NCBI GenBank assembly: GCA_022539475.1
Contig: VCMS01000291.1
Location: forward strand, 16,251-80,250
Source: Gracilaria domingensis
Lineage: Eukaryota > Rhodophyta > Florideophyceae > Gracilariales > Gracilariaceae
Direction of reading: 5' to 3'
Length of the DNA: 64,000 nt
Shown here in pieces: positions 1-10,792 of the stretch. The notes beneath the pieces were generated by a model. That model searched no databases. It was not told where the DNA came from and saw only the letters and a list, made by a program, of their open reading frames with translations. The translations under genes and the position numbers were made by a program. Every line of letters starts with the position of its first letter. The stretch's first letter is position 1.

Positions 1-3000
1 ATGGCGCAACCATTTTACGGTACATACGGACCACTCATCTCTCCGATGGCTCATGGAAATCTCGGAACCATCAGGACGCTTGATGCGTTGGCGCTTGAGG
101 TTATCGGAGTTCGATTTCACAGTTACGTACAAAAAAGGAACGTTGAATCTGCAGGCAGATGCACTCTCCCGCTTGGGAACAGATGCAGAAGCGGCACCAG
201 TTGACGATCTGGACATACCATGCTTTATGGTGGAAGAACAAGCAAGTTGGGTCGAATCCTTGTCGGATGACATCTGTGACGACATCCTGCTCACTTCTGA
301 GAAGTTGGATCCCTTGACTGGATCTTTTGTACCCATCACTCCCGAGGAGATGATCCGAGAACAGCAAACGGATGAGTTTTGTACCCGAATTCGCGCTCGT
401 CTCAATGGAGGAGATCGTATTCCTTTTCAGGTTAACGATCAGGGGTACCTGGTTAGGTTGGTCGAAGCGTATACCCAAATTGTGGTCCCATACTCGCTGC
501 AAAACCGTGTGTTGGTCATGACACACTATGTGAAGGTAGGAGCCCACCCAGGAGGTCGAAAACTATACTTGACCCTGCGTAGGGATTTTTACTGGCCGTC
601 AATGGCATTGGACTGCTACGCAGTACGACGCTCTTGCACCGAGTGCGCTAAGAATAACGTGAAACTTCGTAAGTACTCGAAGAAGTTAACGCTGTTCCCA
701 GCACGGTCTCCTTTGGAGTTTATCGCTATCGATATCTTAGGTGAATTGATCAGAACCGCAAGAGGTAATCGATACCTTCTGGTTATCACCGATCGGTTCT
801 CTAAGTTGGTACGGACAGTCCCGCTGAAACGGATTACGGCCACCGTGGTTGCACAAGCTTTTGTCACCCACTGGGTCTTTGTGTACGGTCCACCGGTTCA
901 TCTATTATCAGATAACGGTTCACAGTTCACGTCGAAGTTTTTCCAGGACGTCTGTCGGATCTTGAGTGTCAAGAATCTATTTACGACCACCTACCACCCC
1001 CAAACAAATGGTCAGGTAGAACGATTTAACCGTACCATGCTGAATGCATTAAGATCTTATGTGGCAGATCATCCTAAGGATTGGGATTTGTATACGGACG
1101 CTATTACGTATGCGTACAACACCCAAGTCCACCGGGTAACGAAGCTAGCACCTTTTGAGTTGGTATTGTCAAGAGTACCGCCACCGGTTGCAATCGAGGC
1201 TCAAGAAACGCTTTCTACGTACCCGTCTGTTGGGTTATACAGGAACGCTTGGAAGGATTGGTTAACCAAAATGGTACCGGTCGCTCGCACAGCGATGGAT
1301 AAGGCGCAGGCCGCTTATAAGCGCAACTTCGACGCGAAGGTTAAGACCCCATTACCAAAGGTCAAACCAGACGATATGGTATTTCTCCGCAAAGAATACT
1401 ATAATCCGGAGAAGGAACGCCGCCACAAGCTCTCGCCTATCGCGGAAGGACCCTACAAGGTTATTTCCGTCACGGACGATACCGTAGTATTGGATATCAA
1501 TAATCTCCACGAACGGATATCGTTAGACCGTGTCGCGCTGGCCCCACCACCCTACGTTCACGTTAACACCCAACTGGGTGAAGCTACAGGGGACGACCAG
1601 GTCGTATCTTCGCGCCCTGCGACTCTCCGCCCTGGTCGCGGCTTATCGGATCTACCGAAGTCAGAATCACCCACGCGGGTAGCACAACCCATTGCGGGAG
1701 ACGAAGAGGAAAACTCAACTAGAGTTGACCCCCCACCGGACGTCGTGGCTCCCGTGCCACCGCCTAAGGAGGGGGAGGAAAGTACGGAACCCGTTACACC
1801 GGCGTCGCACGGTCACACTGTGTCGCAAGGTACCGCCACCAATCTCGCGGTCTCTACCGATAGCGTTGTGGTGCGCCGAGGCGCTGTACCTCGTGGTGAT
1901 ACTCCGTCGAGTTCGTTGAGCAATGCGCTGGAAACGACACGACCCACCCAGGGGGTACACACCGCTGTGGATAACGTAACCCCGTCGGGAACACCACAAC
2001 TGAGTGAGGTCACCACCCGCAGAGCGGAGAAGACAGTATCTGTAGACCCGGGCTTCCCGGAGAACGCAGAGCCGCAAGCGGTAGATCAGCTCAATAATAC
2101 CGACCGGTGTTAACCACGCCGTGGTATGAGGAAACGAGAAGTCGTACTTACCCGCGTATTATTTGGGAAAACAACCTTGGAAAGGTGAAGTACGAAGTAC
2201 TAGTTTGGAAACCGTCGATGGTGCACCCACGCCGCGTGGCAGAGGACTCATGACACACCCAAGTGGAGAGTAACACGTTGTGCGACGTGGTGACGTATGG
2301 AAAGCACCGCCGACGCGGGGAACTGCTGACAGTAAGTCGCGTGCGCGAGTACCACACGTGCACGGTGCACGATGTACGGTCGCCAACCGTAGGCGAACGG
2401 ACACCTGTTAGGGTAACTCGTGGCTCACACGTGCCACCGCCTGGCCAACCAGAAGGCCGCGATATGCACCGTGATTGGTCAATCCGCCTCCATGGCGCAC
2501 GAGCGAGACCCTGCCCGTTCTCCGTCGCACGGAAGATCCTTCTGGATAGCAAGAGGGAGCTCAGAATCCCGAAGCTACCGTTGGACGGTTGGAAGCTCAA
2601 CCAAAACGAGCCGAAGCTCGTCAGACTCAAGAAGAAGAGTACTTCAAGAAGAACCTTTCAGGTTGAAGATTGGACGCTCCTGGCGTAAGTTGTAGTTGTC
2701 GCGCAGCGAGGAACTCCTAGTGAGTCGTGACTGGTTAAGTCCAAGAGGAACCCCTCTAGAGGTTAGCCGGCCACCACCTCGCCACCCTCGAAGGTACGAA
2801 ACCACAATGGGTGAAGGAGAGCAGTCAAACACCGAGGTGTATCCGCAGGAATACGTGATCGAACGTATCGTACGTCATGTTGTAGACCCCGATGGGACGG
2901 TACTGTACCAAGTGCGATGGTATGGCTACTCCGCCGAGGAGGACACCATGGAGCCGGTCGAGCACCTACCTAGGTCGAAGATCGTTTCATACCACCGTCG

Positions 3001-3049
3001 CACTCGGTCAGCCTTGCCGTCCAACCTGGACCAAGCCCAGGTGGGATAA
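1..3049 (+). CDS. pol: Pol polyprotein 3' part of element A (RNase H, integrase, chromodomain)
   Basis: The region starts inside RNase H, with the ending ADALSRLG typical of Ty3 elements. A His-His-Cys-Cys integrase zinc region follows (HYVK..HPGG..CTECAKN), then the DDE integrase core with its D (AIDILGE), D (LSDNGSQF) and E (NGQVERFNR) boxes. A long Pro/Thr-rich tail follows. Near 2830-3045 is a chromodomain with VIERIV, YQVRWYGY and MEPVEHL. In this family the chromodomain tethers the integration complex to chromatin, often heterochromatin. The 5' part is outside the window. The region looks broken in about one place. Confidence 0.9.
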
Positions 3050-3418
3050 GAACCGTTCCCGGTGAGGAGCTTTCAACTATACCGCGATGCGGAAGACTCA
3101 GAATGGTTAGTTGACCCCTCCTGTGTGGGGATGAATGAAGGAAGAAGACCAATGAAGCGGTGAAGACTTAACTAGAGGAAGTGAGAAGAAAGAAAGAAGA
3201 GCATACCGAAATGCCGGTTGTACCGATTTAAAACGGTTAGAGTAGAAGAAGCACCAAAGAAGTGAAGTACACTTGAACACAGTGTGAGTGAAGAAGTAAT
3301 CGAAGATCGATCAAGTTCGTGGAGAACAGGCAAAAGGGTGAAGGGAAAGTTACCACTAGATGGTTTTACTGTTTCTATCTTATACTAAGGACCAAGTCCT
3401 CCAGCCCTGCTGGTCATC

Positions 3419-5272
3419 TTACACCCCCGATGAGGGACCGGCACCGCCGCTACCGGAGGGACCCTGCGAAGGGTGCGGAACGGCGTAAGCCAGTATCCCT
3501 GCCATAGTGGTGAGATGATCGGGCACGATAATTCCAGCGTTCTGGAGACTGGCGCGCAACATCGCGATGTTCGCCGGAGAATCTCCCGGAGCGACCGGAG
3601 CTGTCGGGGCCGGAAGGACCGAAGGAACGGTAGCCGCTACAGGGGCCGGACCCACCACCGGAACACTCGCTTGAGTCGGAACATTCCAACCCACAGGAGC
3701 CTGGGGTACCCCGCCGCTGGCGTGCAACACCTGATTCCCCGCCGGTAGGTCGTTCACCAACTCCTGGTCCATCTCGACGAGTGCTCCCGCCGCCTCTCCA
3801 CCGGTATCCATGTTCGGATCATCCAGATCTACTGGGGCGACCCAGTTGTCACTGAACATGAACCCAACGGGGTGACTGTCTGGAATCGACCGTGGCTGGT
3901 TCGCTGCCCACTCGGCATATGCGCTAGTCGTCATCGTACCCTCCCATGGGTCGTAATACACGAAATCTCCTGCGGTGGGATGTCTCCTACCGGGTGAGCG
4001 GTCGTAGTGACGACGAGGACCTTTCCCACGCTGCGAACGGGGCACCGTTTCCCAATCGACTCCATCGATAACATCCAAGATGTAATGGATCTCATCCACG
4101 TTCTCTTCGGACCCCAAGGGAGTGTGCAAATCCAGCGAGCGGATAATGCTGCGAAGCATCGGCGGAATATACCAAACATGGTAGTTGTCGTAAGCCTCCC
4201 AGAGGAGAAACGCTGCTACGCGTGCCGCCCACTCGCCGGCTACCAGACCCCACCATCCTGAACGCGGATCGTTGATCAATCGGGAGCCGATGTAACTCAA
4301 GCACAGAGGCAGTTCTGCAAAACACCCTTTGGGTACCTCCACATCACGCCACCAATCTGGTAGAGGGGGGAACCGTCCAACAAAGGCCTGCGGTCTGTAC
4401 CTCTCGGTCTCGATATTCGGGTACGGAATCAGATACCCATGACGGGAACGAGCTTTCCGCTCAAACCGAATGCGGTTGACGAACCCACCCTGGGAAGCGT
4501 TCTTGCGAAGATAACGGAACTCCGCTCGGAGTATGGGCCGATTCCAGCACAACATCAACCTCGATGTGGTCGGGCCATCGCCAGCGTACCGCGCATGGTC
4601 GAACGACGCCAAGTTGTCTCCATATCGGACTTCACCGAAAGTACGGTAGAACGGAGTATCGAACCCATATGACGGTGGAACCAGGTGCTCGAGGTGCACT
4701 CGACTGAGTCTCTTGTACGCCAACTTCGCGTGTTCCGCGCGCGCGGTGTTCAGGTTCTCACCCTCGCGGGTATCGTACCGGAGGAGCATCGGGTCGATCG
4801 CTATACCAACTTTCCATTCTGGAGATTGCACTACCGCTAACGGCAGACCGCCCGGTAGGAAGCCGTTTTCGGCATACGACTCCAGGAGAGTGTCATCGTT
4901 AACAGCTACCGGATGAAACCACGGTGCACGGCTGAACGCAAACCCATCACGGAGTGGATCGCGTACTGCGAGAGATTCCTTCGATATCCAACCAGCTTGG
5001 TTCGCCATCAGCGGCATCGCTTGCGCTGAATTCCATAACGGAACGTTCACCGGGACCATCGGTTGAGACTGAGGCAGTGGAGCCGTCGGAGAACCCGGCT
5101 GAGGGTAGTTCGACGCGCTCGCCTGACCCGTCGGGTGATGAGGAAACTGATTCGGGTTCATCGGAATGACAGATGATGTACTGTGATCGAGTTCGGATAC
5201 TTGAATACTCTGTTCGCTTGAGTGTGTATCGCGCTTGCGAGGTATAGAAACCGAGGAGTTGGTACAGCTCAT
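3419..5272 (-). CDS. Antisense gene of element A, about 617 aa, unknown function
   Basis: A long open frame runs opposite to pol between the chromodomain and the 3' LTR. The ATG at 5272 gives about 617 residues, close to the 599 of its counterpart at 26264-28063. The two share a core of about 350 residues with matching blocks such as YRTFGEV, RPILRAEFR, GGLP, TYIGS/SYIGS, RVAAFLL, AGDFVY and FDPW/YDPW, while the Pro/Gly/Ser-rich ends differ. I recognise no known domain, signal peptide or membrane span. Antisense genes are known in some plant Tat-lineage LTR elements, but this element is a chromovirus. Its transcript would converge on pol. Function is unknown; regulatory or nucleic-acid-binding roles are only guesses. 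Confidence 0.85.
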   Translation of the reverse strand: MSCTNSSVSIPRKRDTHSSEQSIQVSELDHSTSSVIPMNPNQFPHHPTGQASASNYPQPGSPTAPLPQSQPMVPVNVPLWNSAQAMPLMANQAGWISKESLAVRDPLRDGFAFSRAPWFHPVAVNDDTLLESYAENGFLPGGLPLAVVQSPEWKVGIAIDPMLLRYDTREGENLNTARAEHAKLAYKRLSRVHLEHLVPPSYGFDTPFYRTFGEVRYGDNLASFDHARYAGDGPTTSRLMLCWNRPILRAEFRYLRKNASQGGFVNRIRFERKARSRHGYLIPYPNIETERYRPQAFVGRFPPLPDWWRDVEVPKGCFAELPLCLSYIGSRLINDPRSGWWGLVAGEWAARVAAFLLWEAYDNYHVWYIPPMLRSIIRSLDLHTPLGSEENVDEIHYILDVIDGVDWETVPRSQRGKGPRRHYDRSPGRRHPTAGDFVYYDPWEGTMTTSAYAEWAANQPRSIPDSHPVGFMFSDNWVAPVDLDDPNMDTGGEAAGALVEMDQELVNDLPAGNQVLHASGGVPQAPVGWNVPTQASVPVVGPAPVAATVPSVLPAPTAPVAPGDSPANIAMLRASLQNAGIIVPDHLTTMAGILAYAVPHPSQGPSGSGGAGPSSGV

Positions 5273-5351
5273 GACTGTGACGTACTTACGTACATGCGTT
5301 TCGCACAAAACTTCAGCCTCGAAGTCGTTCTCGGCTCTAAGGAGGGGGAGA

Positions 5352-6326
5352 TGTAGAGCAACGCATTTTTGCGCGGTTATCAGGATGATGCGCCTCATAT
5401 ACTCAGGGGAGTGATACGAGGATGCACTCGAAGAGTTATGAGTTGGACCCAATTTTGGCGGTTACTTTTGGAATGGCTTTCCCACAGTTACCTGTAATCA
5501 GGGTTGCCATTGCTGGCCAATACCGCTAGGTGGACGCGTGTACTACACCACCGTGTGTGTGCATATTACGGGACAATAGGTAGTGCACCTGAGGTGCCTG
5601 ACACTGGGCTAGCCACGTGTACGGACCCCTGCGGGTGTGCACCACGTGTACATAGTTAGTTTAGACCTACTTAGGTGAGCTCGACCTCGTCGTCGCGAGC
5701 ACCTTTGTAAAGTCAACCCGAGCACTTCTAAGTGAACTCTTTGTCGAGTAGCGCTCTCTTGAGTGGACTCTACACGAGTGAGGCTCTGGCGCCAACCGCC
5801 TACGTGGGTTATCACTCTCGCGAGTATAGCCACGTCTGGTTACGGTGGTCCTACCCTCTCGGTACCTTTGAGGAACATCTGTCGTTGATGTCGGGACCTG
5901 AGGGTCGTACCGAGGAGGTATAGGACTAGATTACGAAGTGATCCGACTCTGTATAGAGTTTTGCCGTGTTTACGGAAACCCGTGCATTACCGTTGGAGGA
6001 TCTCGCCCCGCTCCGGGCACAGTGCCGAGGAGGCCCTACCCGTCGCGTGTGGGTGTTGTTTGGTTGTTGTTTTCTGTTGCTTTCCCTCTCGGGACTACAC
6101 CTGTCGTTGGTCGTGTTTCATCGTTGCCGATACCACCCCGTCTCTGGAGTTTCTCATCGTTTCCTCACCACGTGGCCTATCACCTCTGTAGGTATAGCCA
6201 GTTGCCACTTCGGCCTTACAACCGAGTTACGGTGGTACAGAGGGCTCTGTCACTGGTCTGTCATCTCTCACGAGAGCGGACCTTCGGACAGTTTGGTGTG
6301 TTTCACTCTTCCGAGTTTGCCCCACA
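5352..6326 (+). repeat. 3' LTR of element A (975 bp)
   Basis: The LTR starts TGTAGAGCAACGC directly after a polypurine tract and ends CCCCACA. Its ends are fixed by comparison with the solo copy at 59445-60418. It contains several short inverted motifs, including ACCT-N4-AGGT types and CACGTG. The flank at 6327 cuts into a small minus-strand gene, so the element inserted into or beside that gene. Confidence 0.93.
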
Positions 6327-6478
6327 CTTTTCTGGTTCTCTGCTTGTAGAGACAGTAAGTTTTGAGCGTGTTGGTGAAGCTGGGTTGTCTCTTCTACGCT
6401 TTCCGTGGGATTGTTTGCTTCTTGTTCTTGCACATGACCAGCAATGTTGGCGTTTGCAGCTGCTTTTCGTTTTGGCAT
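6327..6478 (-). pseudogene. Cut N-terminal end of a coiled-coil gene
   Basis: From an ATG at 6478, about 50 residues are open on the minus strand: MPKRKAAANANIAG at the start, then a Glu/Gln/His-rich stretch suited to a coiled coil. The frame runs straight into the LTR of element A at 6326, so the rest of the gene is lost here. A basic start followed by a coil would fit a small nuclear protein or the N-terminus of a transposon protein, but I do not recognise the family. Confidence 0.45.
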
Positions 6479-6833
6479 AATGAGAATTGTATGGATGAAT
6501 GGGAATGACAAAGCTTAAGAAAGTGTGTCAGGTCACGGTTAAGTTTGGTACTTATTGAGAAGCTGCAGTCCTGTCGTCGTCGCCTACCGAGGTTTACTTG
6601 GATGGAGTTTCAGGATCAAAACCACGATTTTTTCAGTGTTTTGTGGTTCTGAGCTTGAAAAAGATCAGCTCACGGTGCATTTTATGCCCTAAGACTGTGA
6701 GAAAGGTCTCTAGTCGCTCATGACTAACTTGACTTGACTACATTCATATTTCTGTAGTCAGTCAGTCATGACTTCGTTTTTTTTCACTGTAGTCAGTCAG
6801 TCAGAAGTACGGGCCTGAGAAAAAGAGGTGGAT

Positions 6834-7070
6834 GTTTTGGACTGGCTTGCTTAATCTCCATATCTCAACATTATTGAGAACATATGGGGATGTCTAGCGA
6901 GGGAAGTGTACGCCGGTGGTGCTTAGTATCAGACCTTGGATAAACTTGCTAATGCTGTAGTCAAAGCTTGGATGATTGTTGACATTGGACACATTCGCGG
7001 ATTATATCATTCAATGCCTAGACGTCTTGTCTCTGTTATTGAGAAGAAAGGGGGTACTACGTCCTATTAG
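6834..7070 (+). pseudogene. Tc1/mariner transposase C-terminal relic
   Basis: Read from 6834, this stretch gives the C-terminal third of a Tc1-like DDE transposase: LDWL, a stop, SPYLNIIENIWG, a tail with YAGG, and a closing SMPRRLVSVIEKKGG. The family pattern is DWPxQSPDLNPIENLWD followed by MPRRL and KGG, so the match is clear, including the third acidic residue in IEN. Two in-frame stops fall where Gln or a polar residue is expected (TAA in the DWPxQSP box, TAG in the YARR region), and the N-terminal part is missing. No terminal inverted repeat was found. This is a dead DNA transposon. Confidence 0.85.
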
Positions 7071-7675
7071 AATCATCGAAATGTTTAAAAGAAACTCGTG
7101 GTTTCTTTAAAAATTCGCGGCTCTTTATTGATTTCTTGTTGTGTTTTTGTAGTTTCTGAGTGTTTGGTGCTACAGAGGTGTGGTTTTCAGGCGTATAATG
7201 AGGCGGAACAGGGATCTACATGCCTCTGTTGCGGCGGAAAGGACTGGAATCTGACAGCGGTACAACTACGGGGTGTTTGCTCTTTGGCTTCTTTCAAATT
7301 TCGCGGACTGTACTGTCAAATGAAGATGGAAATTGAGTCGACAGTCCGCCCAACAGGTGTTGGGCGTGAGAGCGCGTGCGCGGTGAATGGCTGGCGGCCG
7401 TGCTCGGACGGCGCGCGAGGGACAATCGGGACAAGTCCATGGGACTTCTCCCGATTCTGAAGAACTGCACAGTGTGCACAGTGTACACGTATCTGGAAAG
7501 CCAAATTGCTGCAAGACCCGTGCTTGCACAGATTCCCAGAACAGTAGGGGCCTCGTGGGCTTCACGTCGTAGCCGTCCTCATCAAAGCACTCGCACTCTC
7601 GGCGTTGGCCTCTTCGATTTTTGTGAAGCTCAAGACACCTGATCGTCAGACCCAGCTCTCCTCTAGCAGTTCTTC
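7071..7675. other. Spacer upstream of the two-exon gene
   Basis: No convincing gene was seen. An open frame at 7098-7460 has no recognisable domain. A cluster of alternating GTGCAC/GTGTAC-type motifs at about 7463-7490 resembles the hairpin upstream of the MYND gene. The stretch probably holds the promoter of the gene starting at 7676. Confidence 0.4.
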
Positions 7676-8723
7676 ATGCAGACACCAGAGGAATGTGACA
7701 AGAAAGACGCCGTGGAAACTACTCTAAACAACCCCGTAGATACCACACCGACGGTATCTGAAGAGCCGTGTAGCTGCTCTGTTTGCGTCAGACACCTAAC
7801 CTTCACGTTAAATGATACGTCTCGACGATTAAGGAACAGCGAAGCGCGCACGGAGGTTCTCAAAGTAGAGTTGGAGTCTGTGAAAGAAGAACTGAAAGAA
7901 ACACGTAGCCTTTCTGTTGCAAACAATGGGATGGTTGGGTGCATATGCGATCACGGCATGAAGCATGCTGCCGAGCGCTTTCGGGCATCGAAAGATGCCA
8001 TGTTACGCCAGCTCCGCGAACGAGTTGAGAAGAGTTTCCAGGAACAGTTGTCAACCGTTATCAGTATTCAAGAAGAGGAAGTGCACAACTTGGCACTACC
8101 GTTCCAAGCTTTGAACAAAAGCCCTTGTAACGTAGGTGAGAAAAGTCGTCTTGCTTCTCTCGGTTCTCTTGATGGAGTAAGAGAATTAGATTTCTCGACA
8201 GAAGATTCGCAGGCGAAGGAAGATGTCAAGCCCGACATGAAGACAGCGCTTGGCGACACTTTATCTTTCTTGTAAGTACTGGCGGCATGTTTTTCATATG
8301 TTCTTGTGGACTTGGAGCACTTTCTCATCTAACAATATGACATTTTGTAGAATGTCAGGGTTACACGCGTTGTCGCCGGCTGAGGTGATCAAGAAAACCT
8401 TCACAGAACCCGGTGCCCTGGAAGATCCCCGTGTGTTGAAATTATACTTCTTCCTTTCCCTCTGGAGCGAATGTTACAGAACCCACGGTCTTGAAAACGA
8501 ATGGAAGGAACTCGGCAATGCTATTGATGCTGAAATCAGCAAGTTGTTGCAAGCAGGCGTTCGAGAATCCCCCGGCATCGTAGAGGAAGCAGTAGAGATG
8601 CCACTCTTTTCCGGAGCTCCCGTTCTCGGACCACGTCACCCGACGGCAAGCAGGTCGAAGTCAATCTCCAAGAAGAGACGCCGGGTTTTGTACGCGTTGA
8701 ACCCGAAGTCTTGCGACTTATAG
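7676..8723 (+). CDS. Two-exon coiled-coil protein, unknown family
   Basis: Exon 1 runs 7676-8271, a 79-bp intron 8272-8350 (GTAAGT at the donor, TTTTGTAG at the acceptor, a CTAAC-like branch site near 8330) and exon 2 8351-8723. The splice keeps the frame, joining ..LSF to LMSGLHALSP, and gives 322 residues ending at TAG. The first part has a CSCSVC pair of cysteines and long Glu/Lys/Arg helices likely to form coiled coils. The second half is mostly helical with a basic tail (SKKRRRVL) that could be a nuclear localisation signal. I do not recognise a family. It converges on the zinc-finger gene ending at 8816, about 90 bp away. This is the clearest spliceosomal intron in the window. Confidence 0.7.
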
Positions 8724-8815
8724 GGGTAGCGACAATCTCGTGGTGCACCATGACTGATAATCGGGCGCAGTTTTCGTAGAAGTGGATAGATTTTTCTGCT
8801 CTAAACCTATTATGC

Positions 8816-9559
8816 CTATTGGCTTCCACCGTCATCGGCTGGGATCAACCCTCTGATCGGTTGATCGGTTTCCCATAGCTCATGGATCTTTATCGCTTCT
8901 TCATCCAGTACGCTACACACATGCCGAAGCTTAGATTCCAGAACAGTGCATCGCCTCGTCAGCGCGCGTACTTGATCAGAAGACCTCCGCAGTTGAGACC
9001 GTAAAGTCGAGATTTCCGCCACATGAGAATCGTACCCTTTCTGTATAGATACCTCCAGTGTGCGCAGCATGTTGAGCATGTGACGCTTGCTTTGCGCGGG
9101 CTGGCTTTCAATGTGCTTCTCTGGGCTCTCAGACGCTAGCTTTTGTTGGGGAGAAGCTACATCATCAGTTGGCACACTTAACTTCCCATTCCTCTCAAAG
9201 ACCGCAAAACCTTCAGGCGTCGTTAATTGGAGAACGGGTGTATTGAAGAGCAATGGAGAGTTTGGAATTTGCAATGAAGCATTCCTGCACACCTCCGGTG
9301 AACCACTCTGCAACAGAGAAAGCAAGGGTTTGTTCAAGTCCTTCTTTCCATTTGTCATCTCGAATCCTGTGATCCCATACTCGTCGGAGCCTGTGAAGTA
9401 ACGAAAGGACGCCCTCGTCCCGGACTTGTAGATCTTGAGAGTCCTGTGCATGTAAAGTATTTCACAGTTCTCGCATAACAATTCATTGACGGGCTTGATC
9501 CTGTTTAACTTCTTCTCAACTCCAAGAGAGCCGCAAATCGTGCATTTATCTTGATCCAT
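8816..9559 (-). CDS. Zinc-finger protein with C-terminal coiled coil
   Basis: An ATG at 9559 opens a 247-residue frame. The N-terminus has a Cys-x2-Cys-x19-Cys-x2-Cys motif (CTIC near residue 6, CENC near residue 29) followed by a basic stretch. The spacing is close to a GATA-type or similar treble-clef finger, but the usual tryptophan and NAC residues of true GATA fingers are absent. The middle is Ser/Pro-rich. Residues of about 160-240 form a likely coiled coil (SQLRRSSDQVRALTRR and onward). It may be a DNA-binding or scaffold protein. The frame is free of breaks and ends convergently with the two-exon gene, so it looks like a live gene. Confidence 0.65.
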   Translation of the reverse strand: MDQDKCTICGSLGVEKKLNRIKPVNELLCENCEILYMHRTLKIYKSGTRASFRYFTGSDEYGITGFEMTNGKKDLNKPLLSLLQSGSPEVCRNASLQIPNSPLLFNTPVLQLTTPEGFAVFERNGKLSVPTDDVASPQQKLASESPEKHIESQPAQSKRHMLNMLRTLEVSIQKGYDSHVAEISTLRSQLRRSSDQVRALTRRCTVLESKLRHVCSVLDEEAIKIHELWETDQPIRGLIPADDGGSQ

Positions 9560-10180
9560 TTAGCTCCTCCACAAATCGGCGAACTCCTTGACAAGAACGT
9601 GTTGAATCGCCTGCTGAAGGTCTGTTGTACTTTGTAAGATCAGCACCAACCTATAAGCAACACAAGTTACTGATTTGCGTGCAGGCTTGCAGAAATTTAT
9701 AAGGTTAAGATTCGATAGCTATGTAAACGAAACGCAAAGGTCTCTGATCAAAGCGCTACCCTTGGGATCTTCGCATCTGCTCACATATACGCTTCTCCTG
9801 ACCAACTACGAACTTGTCATCAGACGAACCCTTGAGTGTTTCATGCGACTGCTCCAACGATCTCAATATAACTCAATTTCCTACAGCTTTTCGTTTTGTT
9901 ACCGTTCTGAAAGCCAAGCTGTTCACATGCGTCGGCAAAACTTAATGGATGAGCCGGCTCTGAGAACTATCCGTTAAGGGTGCGACCTTGAAGTTTGGGA
10001 GACGTCTTTTGCAGTTCCGGTTCGTCGTCGTATGCAACAGGCTCGTGATCATCTCGAGGTCATTCACGCGACTCGAAACACTATCATACCTGTTATTTTC
10101 GCGAAGCCAGGCAACCGATGTTTTGCAAAGGCTGTCGAAGACACATAGGTTTTGTCATGGATGGGCGATGGACTGAGTGT
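9560..10180. other. Non-coding stretch
   Basis: Only short frames without recognisable domains occur here. It is likely the upstream region of the minus-strand zinc-finger gene plus the downstream flank of the RPL7 relic. Nothing else could be supported. Confidence 0.4.
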
Positions 10181-10189
10181 TCATGGAAT

Positions 10190-10640
10190 TCAAGCAGTAT
10201 TAGGGACATGTGCCGTCAGATCTTCCCGATTACCAGCATCGCCACCTTCAGCAAAGCGGATCAGCTTAGACTTCTTAGAGTAGCCACCACGCGGCGACGA
10301 AAGCTCGGAAGGACACAAAAAGGTGTTGGCTTCCTTAAAGCGTAGGCCACTAGTGAAGACCTCATGAACCAAATCTTCCATGCAAATGATATCATGCTTT
10401 CCCAGAACTTGCTCAATGACTCAATTGTCAGACAGCGGAATGCGAGATCAAGAACCTGGCTTGCCAATATTTGCAGATCCTCTCTAGTAAATCAGCTCTT
10501 TCACACTCTTCAAGTTCTGGTAACCACACATAATATACGGCTCAACCCTCTGCAAGATACCAATGGTAGCGTAGTTCAGTTTGACACAGGCGTCTCGAGG
10601 CGTGTTGAAGAATGAGGAGCATCGTGAGGGCCTGCGCGTG
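10190..10640 (-). pseudogene. RPL7: Ribosomal protein L7 (uL30) relic
   Basis: Read on the minus strand in shifting frames, this matches the C-terminal two thirds of eukaryotic RPL7: [20 protein letters not shown], then [20 protein letters not shown], then LSSPRGG and [12 protein letters not shown]. In a live gene these run continuously as VEPYI..GYPNLKSVNELIY, LGKYGIICMEDLIHEI, LSSPRGG and [10 protein letters not shown]. Frameshifts or stops separate the blocks, the N-terminus is missing and the last residues after NRED diverge. There is no intron, so it may be a processed copy, though the host is intron-poor anyway. A working gene must lie elsewhere. Confidence 0.9.
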
Positions 10641-10792
10641 TTTTCGATGGCCATCATGTCGCCCAGATCGTTTTGAAATATAGGCAGTGTGGACATGGCG
10701 GGAAATGGAGGTGGTCGACGGAAGCCGAACATAATAGAGAGGTCCTTTAAGGAAGCGGAGAATAGGCGGTGAAGGGACGAAGCAGAACTGAT

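Larger units (their letters stand above)
1..6326 (+). mobile_element. Ty3/gypsy chromodomain LTR element A, 3' part
   Basis: This is the 3' half of a chromodomain-bearing Ty3/gypsy retrotransposon; its 5' half lies outside the window. The order is RNase H end, integrase, chromodomain, an antisense gene, a polypurine tract at about 5339-5351 and a 3' LTR. It differs clearly in sequence from the element at 17201-28973 but shares its layout. A solo LTR of the same family lies at 59445-60418 and differs by roughly ten changes by eye, so the family was active recently. The pol region appears broken in about one place. Confidence 0.93.

Noticed and set aside
7463-7490. A meaningful hairpin upstream of the two-exon gene
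   Set aside because: Alternating GTGCAC-type motifs pair only imperfectly and the start site is 190 bp away; kept as a remark in the spacer entry.
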